DNA of 41,806 nucleotides from Candidatus Agathobaculum intestinipullorum (GTDB lineage: Bacteria; Bacillota; Clostridia; Oscillospirales; Butyricicoccaceae). The DNA is taken from NCBI GenBank assembly GCA_019117485.1, contig DWZQ01000032.1:1-41806 (forward strand). Reading direction: 5' to 3'. The notes under the pieces are model-generated. The model saw only the letters and a list, made by a program, of their open reading frames with translations, made no database searches and was not told where the DNA came from. Shown here in pieces: positions 27,528 through 36,781 of this stretch (positions within the stretch are counted from its first letter, which is position 1; every line of letters begins with the position of its first letter). The position numbers and the translations under genes are program-made.

Positions 27528-27559
27528 AAAAACTTTGTGCGTTCTTACAAAGTTTTTTT
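27528..27559 (-). terminator. Probable terminator of the dusB-sigma-anti-sigma transcript
   Basis: An 11-bp stem, AAAAACTTTGT/ACAAAGTTTTT, with loop GCGTTCTT lies 57 bases past the anti-sigma stop and just before the S10 promoter. T-tracts at both ends make it symmetric. The stem is A/T-rich, so termination may be partial. A GC-rich stem (GGCCCGG/CCGGGCT) lies between it and the gene. Confidence 0.55.
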
Positions 27560-27615
27560 GGGCAAAGCGACAGCCCGGGGTGTTGTTACCCACCGGGCCG
27601 TCCTGCCTGATACCA

Positions 27616-28629
27616 TCAGCTGCCGGTCTCCACGATCAGCAGCCACGTCGCCGCCTTGCTGTCAATGGTCAAGCCCACTTCGTCAAAGGCCGATACGGTA
27701 AAGCCCGCATCCTCCAGCAGCTTGAGCGTATCCTGCAATAGCGACATATTATTTTCCAGCGAAATCCACGACGCGCCCTCGTCTGTGTACAGCAGTTCGC
27801 CATCCACATCCGGCAGCGTCTCGCCGCCCGTGGCCAGATAACAATGCGCCACACGACTGCCGCGCAGCGAATCCGGTACGGTAATCACCGGCAACGCGTC
27901 CGCGAGTGTGATATCCACATGCGCGCCCTGCGTCGCTGCGTCACCCGCGGCTTCAGGCGGCGTGCTGGGCTGAAGCCCCTCCCACACCCGGCTGTCTCCG
28001 CTGGCAGGCGCTGTTTCCGCCGTTGCCTGCGTTGTTTGCTGCTCCTGTTCCGCCTGCGCGGACGTGTCCCCGCTCGCCGGTTGGGGCGTCGCCAGCTTTG
28101 CCTCAGGCACTGCCTCACCCGTTTCCTCCGGCGCTGCCGATTCCGGTGCAGCATCTTCCTGCGCGCCGTTATCGCTGCCGCCGGTCAGGCCAGCGTCGCT
28201 TGCCGCATCGCGCACCCGCGACACAGCGCCATCCGAGCCGGTATTGGCTTCCGCTGTTGCCGCATCCGTCGTGCTTGCGCCGCCCACCGTGCTGAACGCG
28301 GGCATCAGCCCGCCGCCAAGCACGACCAGCACCACAACCGCAGCCGCGGCCACCATCGTCAGCACCGGCATGCGGCGCACCGGCTTTTCCGGCTGCACCA
28401 CGCGCAGACGTTGCTCTTGTCTGACACCCTGCATGATATCGTCATGCAACCCTGCGGGCAGTTCAGCCTCCACCGCAAACAGCGCCCGCATCTGCTCCAG
28501 ATCGTGTTTGAGCGCGGCGCACGAGGGGCACTCTGCCAAATGGGCTTCGAGTTTCTCGCGCTCGGACTCGGTCAGCGTGCCATCCAGACTGCTCGATACC
28601 AGCTGCTCAAAATATTCTTCATCGCTCAT
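27616..28629 (-). CDS. Zinc-finger anti-sigma factor with single membrane anchor
   Basis: The 337-residue protein starts MSDEEYFEQLVSSSLDGTLT and has the zf-HC2 motif HLAECPSC (His29, Cys33 and Cys36) that defines zinc-binding anti-sigma domains. One transmembrane segment follows (about residues 88-108, VLTMVAAAAVVVLVVLGGGL). Next comes a long low-complexity Ala/Glu/Gln/Thr-rich linker (about 115-220) and a folded outer domain of about 115 residues. Sequestration of its partner sigma at the membrane and release on an envelope signal is the known mode of this class. The start forms an ATGA overlap with the sigma gene, so they are made together. The outer domain is not recognised. Confidence 0.9.
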   Translation of the reverse strand: MSDEEYFEQLVSSSLDGTLTESEREKLEAHLAECPSCAALKHDLEQMRALFAVEAELPAGLHDDIMQGVRQEQRLRVVQPEKPVRRMPVLTMVAAAAVVVLVVLGGGLMPAFSTVGGASTTDAATAEANTGSDGAVSRVRDAASDAGLTGGSDNGAQEDAAPESAAPEETGEAVPEAKLATPQPASGDTSAQAEQEQQTTQATAETAPASGDSRVWEGLQPSTPPEAAGDAATQGAHVDITLADALPVITVPDSLRGSRVAHCYLATGGETLPDVDGELLYTDEGASWISLENNMSLLQDTLKLLEDAGFTVSAFDEVGLTIDSKAATWLLIVETGS

Positions 28630-29228
28630 GCGTCCCCGCCTCCTTTCGATAGGTTAGACGCGGCAGACTGCAAAATGTTCCCTCGGCTGAGCAAAACCTT
28701 GCGCAGCGCAATGCGCGCGCGCGACAGGCGGGATTTTACCGTCCCCTCGCTGATCTCCAGTACCTCTGCAATCTCGGTATAGCTCATACCGGATACATCG
28801 CGCAGCAGCACGATGCGCCGGTGTTCCTCGCTGATTTCCTCCAGCGCCGCGGCCAGTTCACGCCCCAGTTCGCGGTTGTCCAGATGCTCCTCCGGCGTGG
28901 GCGCAGGATCGGGCAGCGGACGCTCGGTCTCGTCGTCGGTCACGATCGGCTGGGTCTGCGGCTGGGCGTGCTTGTGCCGCGCGTGGTCGACGCACAGGTT
29001 CATCGTGATGCGGAACAGCCAAGTGGAAAGGCCACTGTCGCCGCGGAAGGACTCGATCGACCGCCATGCGCGCAAAAAGACCTCCTGCACGATATCGGCC
29101 GCGTCCTCGGGGTTGCCGGACGAGCGCAGCGCGACCGCGTAGACGCGCTTTTCATAGAGCCGCACCAACTCCTCAAACGCCGCAGTTTCACCGCGGCGCG
29201 CCCGGGTCAGGATATGCTTTTCGTCCAT
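28626..29228 (-). CDS. ECF (sigma-70 family) RNA polymerase sigma factor
   Basis: The 200-residue protein has region 2 (AAFEELVRLYEKRVYAVALR, NPEDAADIVQEVFLRAWRSI, STWLFRITMNLCVDHARHKH), a 40-residue Pro/Asp-rich linker, and region 4 (EISEEHRRIVLLRDVSGMSY, TEIAEVLEISEGTVKSRLSR). It resembles the SigW/RpoE-like group that works with zinc-finger anti-sigma factors, here encoded by the overlapping next gene. The start used has AAGGGGGG about 9 nt upstream and lies 32 nt after dusB; the frame is open further upstream into the dusB end. No separate promoter is evident, so expression from the dusB promoter is likely. Confidence 0.93.
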   Translation of the reverse strand: MDEKHILTRARRGETAAFEELVRLYEKRVYAVALRSSGNPEDAADIVQEVFLRAWRSIESFRGDSGLSTWLFRITMNLCVDHARHKHAQPQTQPIVTDDETERPLPDPAPTPEEHLDNRELGRELAAALEEISEEHRRIVLLRDVSGMSYTEIAEVLEISEGTVKSRLSRARIALRKVLLSRGNILQSAASNLSKGGGDA

Positions 29229-29260
29229 CGTCCGTGTCCCCCCTTCCGTTGTCCAGCCGT

Positions 29261-30232
29261 TCAGCAGCCGGCCGCGCGCTTTAACTCGTCGGCCAGCGGA
29301 TACAGTTCTTCCAGCCGCTCGAGCGCGCAAATGCGCATTTTAAATGCCTTCAAGCCGCTTTGCCCTTTCAGATACCAGTTGACATGCCGCCGCGCTTCCA
29401 GCATGGCCACACGCTCGCCTTTGTAGGCTGCAGCAAGCTCGATCTGCCGCACCGCCGTGTCGATCCGTTCAGTAAAGGGCGGCAGCGGCGGGCATACACC
29501 GGTTTCCAGCAGCGCGTTCGCCCGCGCGAAAATCCACGGGTCGCCCAGCGCGCCGCGTCCGACCATCACCGCATCCGCGCCGGTGTGCCGGAGGATGCGC
29601 ACCGCGTCCTCGGGTACGGCCACGTCGCCGTTGGCAATCACCGGAATAGATACCGCCTGCTTCACCGCCGCGATCGCATCCCAATCGGCGTTGCCACTGT
29701 ATTGCTGCGCGCGCGTGCGGCCATGCACCGCGATAGCCGCCGCGCCCGCCTGCTCGGCCATGCGGGCAAACTCGACGCAGTTGACGCTTTTCTCGTCCCA
29801 GCCCTTGCGGAACTTGACAGTTACCGGCACATCGACCGCATTTGCGACCGCCTCAATCACGCGCGCGGCCAGCGCCGGGTCGCGCATGAGCGCGGAGCCG
29901 TCGCCGTTGCCCGCGATTTTGGGCGCGGGACAGCCCATATTGATGTCAATGATATCGCAGCCCGAGATTTCACGCGCGATTTTTGCACCCTCGGCCATGG
30001 TTTCCGGCTCATGGCCGAAAATCTGCGCGGCCGCCGGATGCTCATCCACGCCTAGCGCAAGCAGCCCGGGCGTTTTCTTATCCCCGTACGTCAGCGCCTT
30101 GGCGGAGACCATTTCGGTCACGGTCAGCGCCGCGCCCTGCTCGCAGCAGATCTGCCGGAAGGCGCGATCGGTCACACCGGCCATCGGCGCCAGCACCATG
30201 CGCCCGGCAAGCGTTACAGAACCGATTTGCAT
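29261..30232 (-). CDS. dusB: tRNA-dihydrouridine synthase, DusB type
   Basis: This FMN-dependent enzyme reduces uridines in the tRNA D-loop to dihydrouridine. The 323-residue protein has the TIM-barrel start LAGRMVLAPMAGVTDRAFRQ, the catalytic cysteine in DINMGCPAPKIAGNGDGSAL (Cys101), the phosphate-binding end IPVIANGDV and AVMVGRGALGDPWIF, and a helical C-terminal tRNA-binding domain. Length and motifs fit DusB, the ancestral form in Firmicutes. It follows a strong promoter and leads the operon with the ECF sigma and anti-sigma genes, a link with no obvious functional reason. Confidence 0.96.
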   Translation of the reverse strand: MQIGSVTLAGRMVLAPMAGVTDRAFRQICCEQGAALTVTEMVSAKALTYGDKKTPGLLALGVDEHPAAAQIFGHEPETMAEGAKIAREISGCDIIDINMGCPAPKIAGNGDGSALMRDPALAARVIEAVANAVDVPVTVKFRKGWDEKSVNCVEFARMAEQAGAAAIAVHGRTRAQQYSGNADWDAIAAVKQAVSIPVIANGDVAVPEDAVRILRHTGADAVMVGRGALGDPWIFARANALLETGVCPPLPPFTERIDTAVRQIELAAAYKGERVAMLEARRHVNWYLKGQSGLKAFKMRICALERLEELYPLADELKRAAGC

Positions 30233-30267
30233 ACTTCTCCCCCACTACGCATAATTTCATGCAGTAT

Positions 30268-30296
30268 ATTGTACCATATGCCCCCACCAATTGCAA
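30268..30296 (-). promoter_or_regulatory. Promoter of dusB
   Basis: TTGCAA and TACAAT are separated by 17 bases; a G-rich Shine-Dalgarno (GGGGGAG) follows about 25 bases downstream, just before the dusB ATG. Confidence 0.75.
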
Positions 30297-30314
30297 CTTT
30301 CAAAGTGGTTACAG

Positions 30315-30360
30315 TCAAAAATAGCGGAAAAACTGTGCAAAGCACGCCTTTTCCGCCATT
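30315..30360 (-). terminator. Terminator after the DedA-family gene
   Basis: In the transcript the stem GCGGAAAA...TTTTTCCGC encloses an inner CGTGC/GCAC stem and is followed by TATTTTTG. It separates the DedA gene from the dusB promoter. Confidence 0.75.
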
Positions 30361-30375
30361 TTAAAACGAGAATTT

Positions 30376-30882
30376 TTATACCATTGACAGTATTTTTTCG
30401 CTGAAAAAGTAGCCGAATGAGATCAGCGCGGCGTTCCACACCGCAATACCGATCGCCGACCAGCCAATAAACCACTTCACAGGCATGCGAATCAGCCCCG
30501 CCGGGATGGACACGATCGTGCGCAGCACCGGGATGATGCGGCAGACTGCCAGCCCGCGCCCGTGCTGCGCGTCGATGAAGTCATGCGCACGACGCACAAA
30601 GGATCGGAACTTTTCACTCTTGCCAAACAACTTCTCCATGATCGGCTCGCCGCCCCAGTAGCACAACCCGTAGATTACCAGACTGCCCAGCACACCGAAC
30701 ACGACGCTCAGCGCCACCGTCAGCACGAGCGACAACTCGCTTTGCGCGATCAAAACGCCGATTGACGGCATGATCACACCCGCCGGAAAGCCGGGCAGGT
30801 TCATATATTCGCAAAAGATCACCGCACAGACCAGAATCAGGCCGTAACGATGGAACAGGTCGAAAAACATCTCGGCGGTCAT
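30376..30882 (-). CDS. DedA/SNARE-associated family membrane protein
   Basis: The 168-residue protein has four or five hydrophobic segments (LILVCAVIFCEYMNLPGFPA; LVLTVALSVVFGVLGSLVIY; the last near WFIGWSAIGIAVWNAALISF) and the DedA signature CRIIPVLRTIVSIPAGLIRM, with its conserved arginines and prolines. DedA proteins include flippases that recycle undecaprenyl phosphate or move phospholipids. The family usually has about 200 residues, so this is a short member. The ATG used follows AGGATGTGATACG; upstream open codons lie in the promoter. It is flanked by its own promoter and terminator, so it is monocistronic. Confidence 0.88.
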   Translation of the reverse strand: MTAEMFFDLFHRYGLILVCAVIFCEYMNLPGFPAGVIMPSIGVLIAQSELSLVLTVALSVVFGVLGSLVIYGLCYWGGEPIMEKLFGKSEKFRSFVRRAHDFIDAQHGRGLAVCRIIPVLRTIVSIPAGLIRMPVKWFIGWSAIGIAVWNAALISFGYFFSEKILSMV

Positions 30883-30931
30883 CGTATCACATCCTGCCGT
30901 GCCGCGGCGCACCGCAGCAAAGTATATATAT

Positions 30932-30960
30932 AGTATACCAACCTCATCCCGCTGAAACAA
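30932..30960 (-). promoter_or_regulatory. Promoter of the DedA-family gene
   Basis: TTGTTT and TATACT are separated by 17 bases, and a second A/T-rich TATATA run follows. The start point would lie about 45 bases before the ATG. Confidence 0.65.
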
Positions 30961-31070
30961 GGCTGCGGCGCCGCTTTTTGCAATCTGTTCACAAAAGAAG
31001 TACCCATCGGCGCCTGCTTAATTGACGCTATGCTTCAGCTTTTTAAACGCCCTAGTTCCGTGATGATTTA

Positions 31071-32507
31071 TCAGCCATGGTCCAGTAACTCAATCAACTT
31101 GATTAGATCGTTTTGTTCCAGCGTGATGTTCACATAGCAGACAGCGATATCCTGCGGCAATAGATTGGTAGAAATAACAAGTTCAAAATCGGACGGAACC
31201 GCCTGCTGTATCCATGCTTTGGTATCGACAACACCGATGATATCCAGCCGTTGACCAAAATAATAGGTGAGCTTTTTCAGAAACAATTTCAGCAATATAT
31301 TGGTATAATCGCTGACAATCATCACCTTGATTTTCCGCTTCCGATATTGAAGCATGCTGACCAGATAGAGGGCGATGTGCTCGAGATCGCCGGGTGTCAG
31401 AACATAATCGGTGTATTTCAAAAGGATGGGTTGTATCTTACATGCCAACTCATAATAAAACGGATATTGTTGGCGCACAACCAATTCGGTCACCACATCC
31501 TGATGAATTTGATTGGAAAGCGATTTGACAAGGGCGGAGAGATAAATCTCAAAATCCTGCATTTCCGCCTGTGAAAACTGCACCTTCTTTTCCAGGGTGC
31601 TGTCAATCATCTGGAGAATCTCCTGCGTAATCTGCTTAAAATCATCCAGTTTTTTCGGAAAATAGGGAATGAGAAAGGCTTTGTGATTGAGCGTACTGAG
31701 CAAATAATCGGCTTCGGTTTTGGAAAGTTCGGTCTTCATGATGCGGCTGATTTCATCCAACGGAAAATTTTGGACTTTGGGCTGCTCGATATATCCGGAA
31801 ACGCAAAAACCATCGCGGAACCGGCGATAACAGATCTGAATTTCCAGCGCAAAATTGATGACATCCATTGAAGATACCATGATGGCATTATCTTTTGCCC
31901 ATTGATAAATCACGTCAATCAGCTGTTTATATTGATCGTAGTAATAAATATCGTATTTGACAAACATCTTCATCAGGTATTTGTATCTCTTTTTGTGATT
32001 GATAATCACTTTGCTCAAAATCCTACGCTTCATCACCTCATCGCAGTCGAGCCGGTATCCATTGCTTTTGGACACGCGAAGCGAGATTTGAAAATCCTGC
32101 TGCAAATCCTGCTGAATGCTCTGGAAATCATTGTATACCGTCGTTTTGCTGACAAAGATATCCTCCGCAATCCGAGCCAATGAAACGGGCTGGGACGTCC
32201 ACAGGAGCGTAAACAAAATATACAGCTTGCGCTGATAGTCGTTTTGGGGCAGAAATTCGCTGTACTTTTCGTTTTTCAGGATCATGACCTTGATGGTTTT
32301 CCGGTCTTCACCGGCGATATAATATCCATGGTTCCGCTGGTGGCGGATAGAGCAGCCGGATGCTGCCAGCGCGTCGTTGATTTCCGCCAAATCCTTGCGC
32401 AGTGTACGCTCCGAAATGGCAAGCTCATGGGATAAAAGCTGCTGATGGATTGGGCCGGCGTGATGTAACAGCTTATTGATAATATCCTCCTGACGGTCTG
32501 TAAACAT
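31071..32507 (-). CDS. BglG/LicR-family PRD transcriptional regulator
   Basis: The 478-residue protein has two N-terminal winged-helix motifs (ISERTLRKDLAEINDAL near residue 32; VSKTTVYNDFQSIQQDL near 125). Two PRD-like regions follow (about 180-285 and 290-395), then a C-terminal PTS EIIB-like part (IKVMIVSDYTNILLKLFLKK onward). No EIIA-like domain is present, so it is shorter than LicR or MtlR (about 640). Such proteins activate sugar operons and are controlled by phosphorylation of PRD histidines. Here the usual PRD histidine positions look replaced (Asn in VINFALEIQI, Tyr in LEHIALYLVS). It is divergent from the beta-glucoside genes and probably regulates them. The gene is clearly richer in A/T than the ribosomal block. 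Confidence 0.85.
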   Translation of the reverse strand: MFTDRQEDIINKLLHHAGPIHQQLLSHELAISERTLRKDLAEINDALAASGCSIRHQRNHGYYIAGEDRKTIKVMILKNEKYSEFLPQNDYQRKLYILFTLLWTSQPVSLARIAEDIFVSKTTVYNDFQSIQQDLQQDFQISLRVSKSNGYRLDCDEVMKRRILSKVIINHKKRYKYLMKMFVKYDIYYYDQYKQLIDVIYQWAKDNAIMVSSMDVINFALEIQICYRRFRDGFCVSGYIEQPKVQNFPLDEISRIMKTELSKTEADYLLSTLNHKAFLIPYFPKKLDDFKQITQEILQMIDSTLEKKVQFSQAEMQDFEIYLSALVKSLSNQIHQDVVTELVVRQQYPFYYELACKIQPILLKYTDYVLTPGDLEHIALYLVSMLQYRKRKIKVMIVSDYTNILLKLFLKKLTYYFGQRLDIIGVVDTKAWIQQAVPSDFELVISTNLLPQDIAVCYVNITLEQNDLIKLIELLDHG

Positions 32508-32537
32508 AGCAAAACCCCGTTTTTACAATTGTTTTAT

Positions 32538-32578
32538 CACGATACCTTGATTATATCGTGTTGCGCGCAAAAAAGCAA
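32538..32578 (-). promoter_or_regulatory. Promoter of the PRD regulator gene, overlapped by inverted repeats
   Basis: On minus, TTGCTT and a perfect TATAAT are 17 bases apart (32550-32578). The inverted repeat CACGATA/TATCGTG (32538-32560) covers the -10 region and start point, and the palindrome TTGCGCGCAA lies in the spacer. Both are candidate operators. A weaker plus-strand promoter, TTGTTT-17-TATATC (32529-32557), overlaps on the other strand. Confidence 0.6.
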
Positions 32579-32601
32579 CGACGGCGCCCTTCTGCAGAAA
32601 A

Positions 32602-32640
32602 TGAACACACGGCATTTTATGCCGGGCTGTTCACTTTTTT
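32602..32640 (+). terminator. Hairpin with T-tract in the bgl control region
   Basis: The nested inverted repeat TGAACA-cac-GGCAT-ttt-ATGCC-gggc-TGTTCA is followed by CTTTTTT, the form of an intrinsic terminator read on plus. It lies between the overlapping divergent promoters and the main permease promoter. It could end a short plus-strand transcript or act as a protein-binding site; no recognisable RAT antiterminator sequence was found. Confidence 0.5.
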
Positions 32641-32666
32641 GCCAAATAAGCTTGTGGATTGTTTAA

Positions 32667-32695
32667 TTGTGCAGTGACTGTTATGACTTTATAAT
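32667..32695 (+). promoter_or_regulatory. Promoter of the beta-glucoside PTS operon
   Basis: TTGTGC and a perfect TATAAT are separated by 17 bases. Palindromes AAAAGTACTTTT and CAACCGGTTG follow in the leader, within 40 bases, and may be regulator sites. No clear cre box was seen. Confidence 0.7.
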
Positions 32696-32775
32696 AAGAA
32701 TCAGAAAAAGTACTTTTACATACAACCGGTTGCGACGGAAGAAACAAAGTGGTAAGAGAAAGGAACAAAACGGCT

Positions 32776-34656
32776 ATGAAATATGAGCGCATGGTGACTG
32801 CAATTTTGCATCATGTGGGTGGAAAAGAAAATATCACCAACCTGACACACTGCTACACGCGGTTGCGGTTCGTCTTAAAGGACAACACAAAAGCGGACAA
32901 AGATGAACTGGGGAACATCAAAGGGGTAAAAGGTGTTGTCGAAAAAGGCGGCCAGTTGCAAATCGTCATTGGCAATGAAGTCACCGACGTATATGATGAA
33001 TTCTGCCAAATGACGGGTCTGAAAGAATCTGGCGAGCAGAAAAACGAGAAAAAATCCTTCATTGATACGATTTCCGCGATTTTCTTCCCCATCATCGGCC
33101 TGATGTGTGCCAGCGGCTTAATCAAGGGCCTGCTTGCGCTTTTGGTAGCGTGCGGTGCCTTGTCAGATGCCTCTACGACCTATACCATCTTAAATGGCGT
33201 TGGCGATACTATTTTCTATTACCTGCCCGCGTTTTTGGGCTATACCACGGCAAAACGCTTCAACGGCTCTCCGTTTCTTGGCATGGCGATCGGCCTTGCC
33301 CTCGTTTACCCGAATATTCTGGCGCTTTCCAGCGCAGAGCCGATCTCGGTTCTGTTCGAGGGTACGCCGTTTGCGTCCAATGTGACGGCAACCATTCTGG
33401 GTATCCCGACCATTGTTGTCAACTATTCTTCGTCGGTGTTCCCGGTTATCATTGCGGTGCTTGCGGCGGTACAGTTTGAAAAGCTGGTCGCCAAATATAC
33501 GCCCAAAGTGGTCAAGAGCTTTTTGCCGGCTTGCCTGACGCTTTTGATCATGGTTCCGCTGACGCTGATCGTCATCGGCCCGATCGTCAGCATCCTGAGC
33601 AACATGATTGCAAACGGCATTTCGGCGTTCTATGGCTTTAGCCCCATCCTTGCAAGCATCCTGCTCGCCGCTATTTTCCAGATTCTCATTATGTTCGGCC
33701 TGCACGGCATGCTGTTCCCGATTATCTTTATGAATATCGGCATGATGGGTTATGATATCATCTTCCCGGCCTGCTTTGTATGCAGCTTTACGCAGATTGC
33801 GTGCTGCTTGGCGCTCAGCATCCGTCAGAAGGATGTCGAGCAGAAGTCCATCGCAACAAGCGCAGGTATCTCTGCAATCTTCGGCATCACCGAACCCGCG
33901 ATTTACGGCGTGACCCTGCCGAATAAAAAGGCGTTTATTTCGTCGGTCATTGCAAGCGCAATCGGCGGTATCGTCATCGGCATTGCACAGGTGAAAATGT
34001 ATGTTCTGGGCGGTATGGGCATCATCGGATTTTTGAATTTCGTTTCCGGGGACGGCAACAATACGCAGCTGATGTATGTAGTGCTCGCCGTCTGCGTCGC
34101 GATGGTCGCCGCCTTTATCCTGACTTTTGTACTCAACAAGAACATTGGGCAGCCTGCGGCACAGCAGGCGGAGACAGATGTGCCGTCGGCGGATGCGGAC
34201 AGCGCGGAAAAGACAGTCTATACACCGGTCTGTGGTTCAGTGCGTGCCCTCGACACCTGCACGGATGAGACCTTTGCAAGCGGTATGCTGGGCAAGGGCG
34301 TTGTGGTCACACCGACGGAAGGCACAGTATACGCCCCCTTTGACGGGATCATCAACACTGTTTTCCCGACCAAGCATGCGATCGCCTTTGTATCGGACAC
34401 AGGCGTGGAAGTGCTGGTGCATGTGGGTATCGACACGGTGAACCTGAAAGGCAAGCATTTCAATGCTCTGAAGGAAGAAGGCGCACGCGTCAAGCAGGGT
34501 GAAAAGGTGCTGGAGTTTGACATTGCCGGCATCCAGAAGGAAGGATACAGCACAGAAGTGCCGGTTATCATCACCAATTCGGATGAATATGCCGATATGC
34601 AGTTTACATATGAGGAAAACGCAGACAACACGGTTTGCGTGGTGAAAGTATCTTGA
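32776..34656 (+). CDS. Beta-glucoside-specific PTS permease, EIIBCA fusion
   Basis: This protein takes up beta-glucosides such as cellobiose, salicin or arbutin and phosphorylates them. The 626 residues contain EIIB first (MKYERMVTAILHHVGGKENI, phosphorylated Cys26 in THCYTRLRF). The multi-span EIIC follows (about 105-460, with GITEPAIYGVTLPNKKAF). EIIA is at the end (about 480-626), whose active histidine is in VLVHVGIDTVNLKGKHF, near residue 549. This BCA order is that of BglF/BglP. The frame opens nine codons earlier at a GTG, but family comparison and a GGA-rich leader favour the ATG used. It is followed after 11 nt by the matching hydrolase. Confidence 0.95.
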   Translation: MKYERMVTAILHHVGGKENITNLTHCYTRLRFVLKDNTKADKDELGNIKGVKGVVEKGGQLQIVIGNEVTDVYDEFCQMTGLKESGEQKNEKKSFIDTISAIFFPIIGLMCASGLIKGLLALLVACGALSDASTTYTILNGVGDTIFYYLPAFLGYTTAKRFNGSPFLGMAIGLALVYPNILALSSAEPISVLFEGTPFASNVTATILGIPTIVVNYSSSVFPVIIAVLAAVQFEKLVAKYTPKVVKSFLPACLTLLIMVPLTLIVIGPIVSILSNMIANGISAFYGFSPILASILLAAIFQILIMFGLHGMLFPIIFMNIGMMGYDIIFPACFVCSFTQIACCLALSIRQKDVEQKSIATSAGISAIFGITEPAIYGVTLPNKKAFISSVIASAIGGIVIGIAQVKMYVLGGMGIIGFLNFVSGDGNNTQLMYVVLAVCVAMVAAFILTFVLNKNIGQPAAQQAETDVPSADADSAEKTVYTPVCGSVRALDTCTDETFASGMLGKGVVVTPTEGTVYAPFDGIINTVFPTKHAIAFVSDTGVEVLVHVGIDTVNLKGKHFNALKEEGARVKQGEKVLEFDIAGIQKEGYSTEVPVIITNSDEYADMQFTYEENADNTVCVVKVS

Positions 34657-34664
34657 GGTTGTAA

Positions 34665-36056
<1,392 letters not shown>

Positions 36057-36132
36057 AGCCGATTGAACTGCACTGTCAAATAACAAGATATCTCGTCGAC
36101 GACACAGACAGTCAACAAGATTTTTGAGTTAC

Positions 36133-36180
36133 AGAAAAGTAGCGTAATGTACGAAAAGACATTACGCTACTTTTCTTTTT
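36133..36180 (+). terminator. Terminator of the beta-glucoside operon
   Basis: A perfect 18-bp stem, AGAAAAGTAGCGTAATGT with its complement ending in CTTTTCT, has an 8-nt loop and is followed by TTTTTCCC. It lies about 75 bases after the hydrolase stop. Confidence 0.9.
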
Positions 36181-36433
36181 CCCGGCTTTAAATAGCATCT
36201 TTATAGCAAAGTGCATTCGACCAAATGTCAACTATACAAGCGTCATTCGGGGACGCCATGCAATCCTACCACACTATCTCAGCACGCCGGATACCCTGCC
36301 AATCTCATTTTCCCTTTGCCCCGCAGATTAGATGCTCCCCTTCCGCATCAATGTAAATGCGATAAGGATGGAAACGCTTCAAAACTCACGACTGATCGGC
36401 GGAATTACATACATGGGCATCGAAACCCTTGCA

Positions 36434-36462
36434 AAATAACAAAAGCCGCCTAAAAAGACGGC
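36434..36462 (-). terminator. Small terminator-like hairpin
   Basis: On minus, GCCGTC TTTTTA GGCGGC is followed by TTTTGTTATTTT. No complete gene ends just upstream of it, so it may be the relic of a lost transcription unit. Confidence 0.35.
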
Positions 36463-36537
36463 AAATTGACATAGAATGGCGTGTGTGATGGTATAAAAGG
36501 TACCCCATCTGCGATGTTCTATACAATATCTAACAAA

Positions 36538-36602
36538 TGGGGTTTCGTTTGGAAACGCTGACCTAAACGGAAATGTAGGGTTCGAATCCCTGCAAACCCC
36601 CA
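36538..36602 (+). pseudogene. tRNA-like remnant: T-arm and acceptor ends, possible attachment site
   Basis: TAGGG-TTCGAAT-CCCTG is a canonical T-stem and T-loop, and GGGGTTT at 36539 can pair with AAACCCC at 36594-36600 as an acceptor stem. Only about 62 bases separate the outer ends, too few for a complete tRNA; no proper D-arm or anticodon arm can be drawn, and CCA is not encoded intact. Integrative elements often use tRNA 3' ends as attachment sites and leave such copies. That role is inferred from the mobile-type genes to the right. Confidence 0.45.
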
Positions 36603-36656
36603 AAAATTTGAATTGTCATATTTCGTTTGCCCTGTAAAATACAGAGGGTAAAAAGT

Positions 36657-36706
36657 CCAAAAACACTTGATGCCGTAGGCATTCAGCCCACGGCATCGAA
36701 AGTGTT
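36657..36706 (-). terminator. Terminator downstream of the KilA-N remnant
   Basis: On minus the stem AACACTT(TC)GATGCCGT / ACGGCATC-AAGTGTT has a 13-nt loop and is followed by TTTGG, completing a short T-run. It lies about 75 bases past the KilA-N stop. Confidence 0.6.
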
Positions 36707-36781
36707 TCACCTCTTGGAACATCGCAACACTATAGATGCCATAGCCTTCGTCCATTCGCAAGCGTCCGGTATATAATTTTT

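Larger units (their letters stand above)
36181..36781. other. Gene-poor stretch with tRNA-like remnant and hairpins
   Basis: No reading frame here has a convincing start, ribosome binding site or family match. The DNA is more A/T-rich than the ribosomal block. It holds a small terminator-like stem, a tRNA-like 3' end and a longer terminator hairpin (listed separately), and looks like eroded DNA at the edge of an inserted element. Confidence 0.5.

Noticed and set aside
32716-32740. Possible cre (CcpA) box near CAACCGGTTGCG
   Set aside because: It does not fit the cre consensus spacing; kept only as an unspecified palindrome.
36379-36761. Small minus-strand frames crossing the tRNA-like remnant
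   Set aside because: Their peptide contains GFAGIRTLHF, the usual product of translating a tRNA T-arm; no ribosome binding site or family match.
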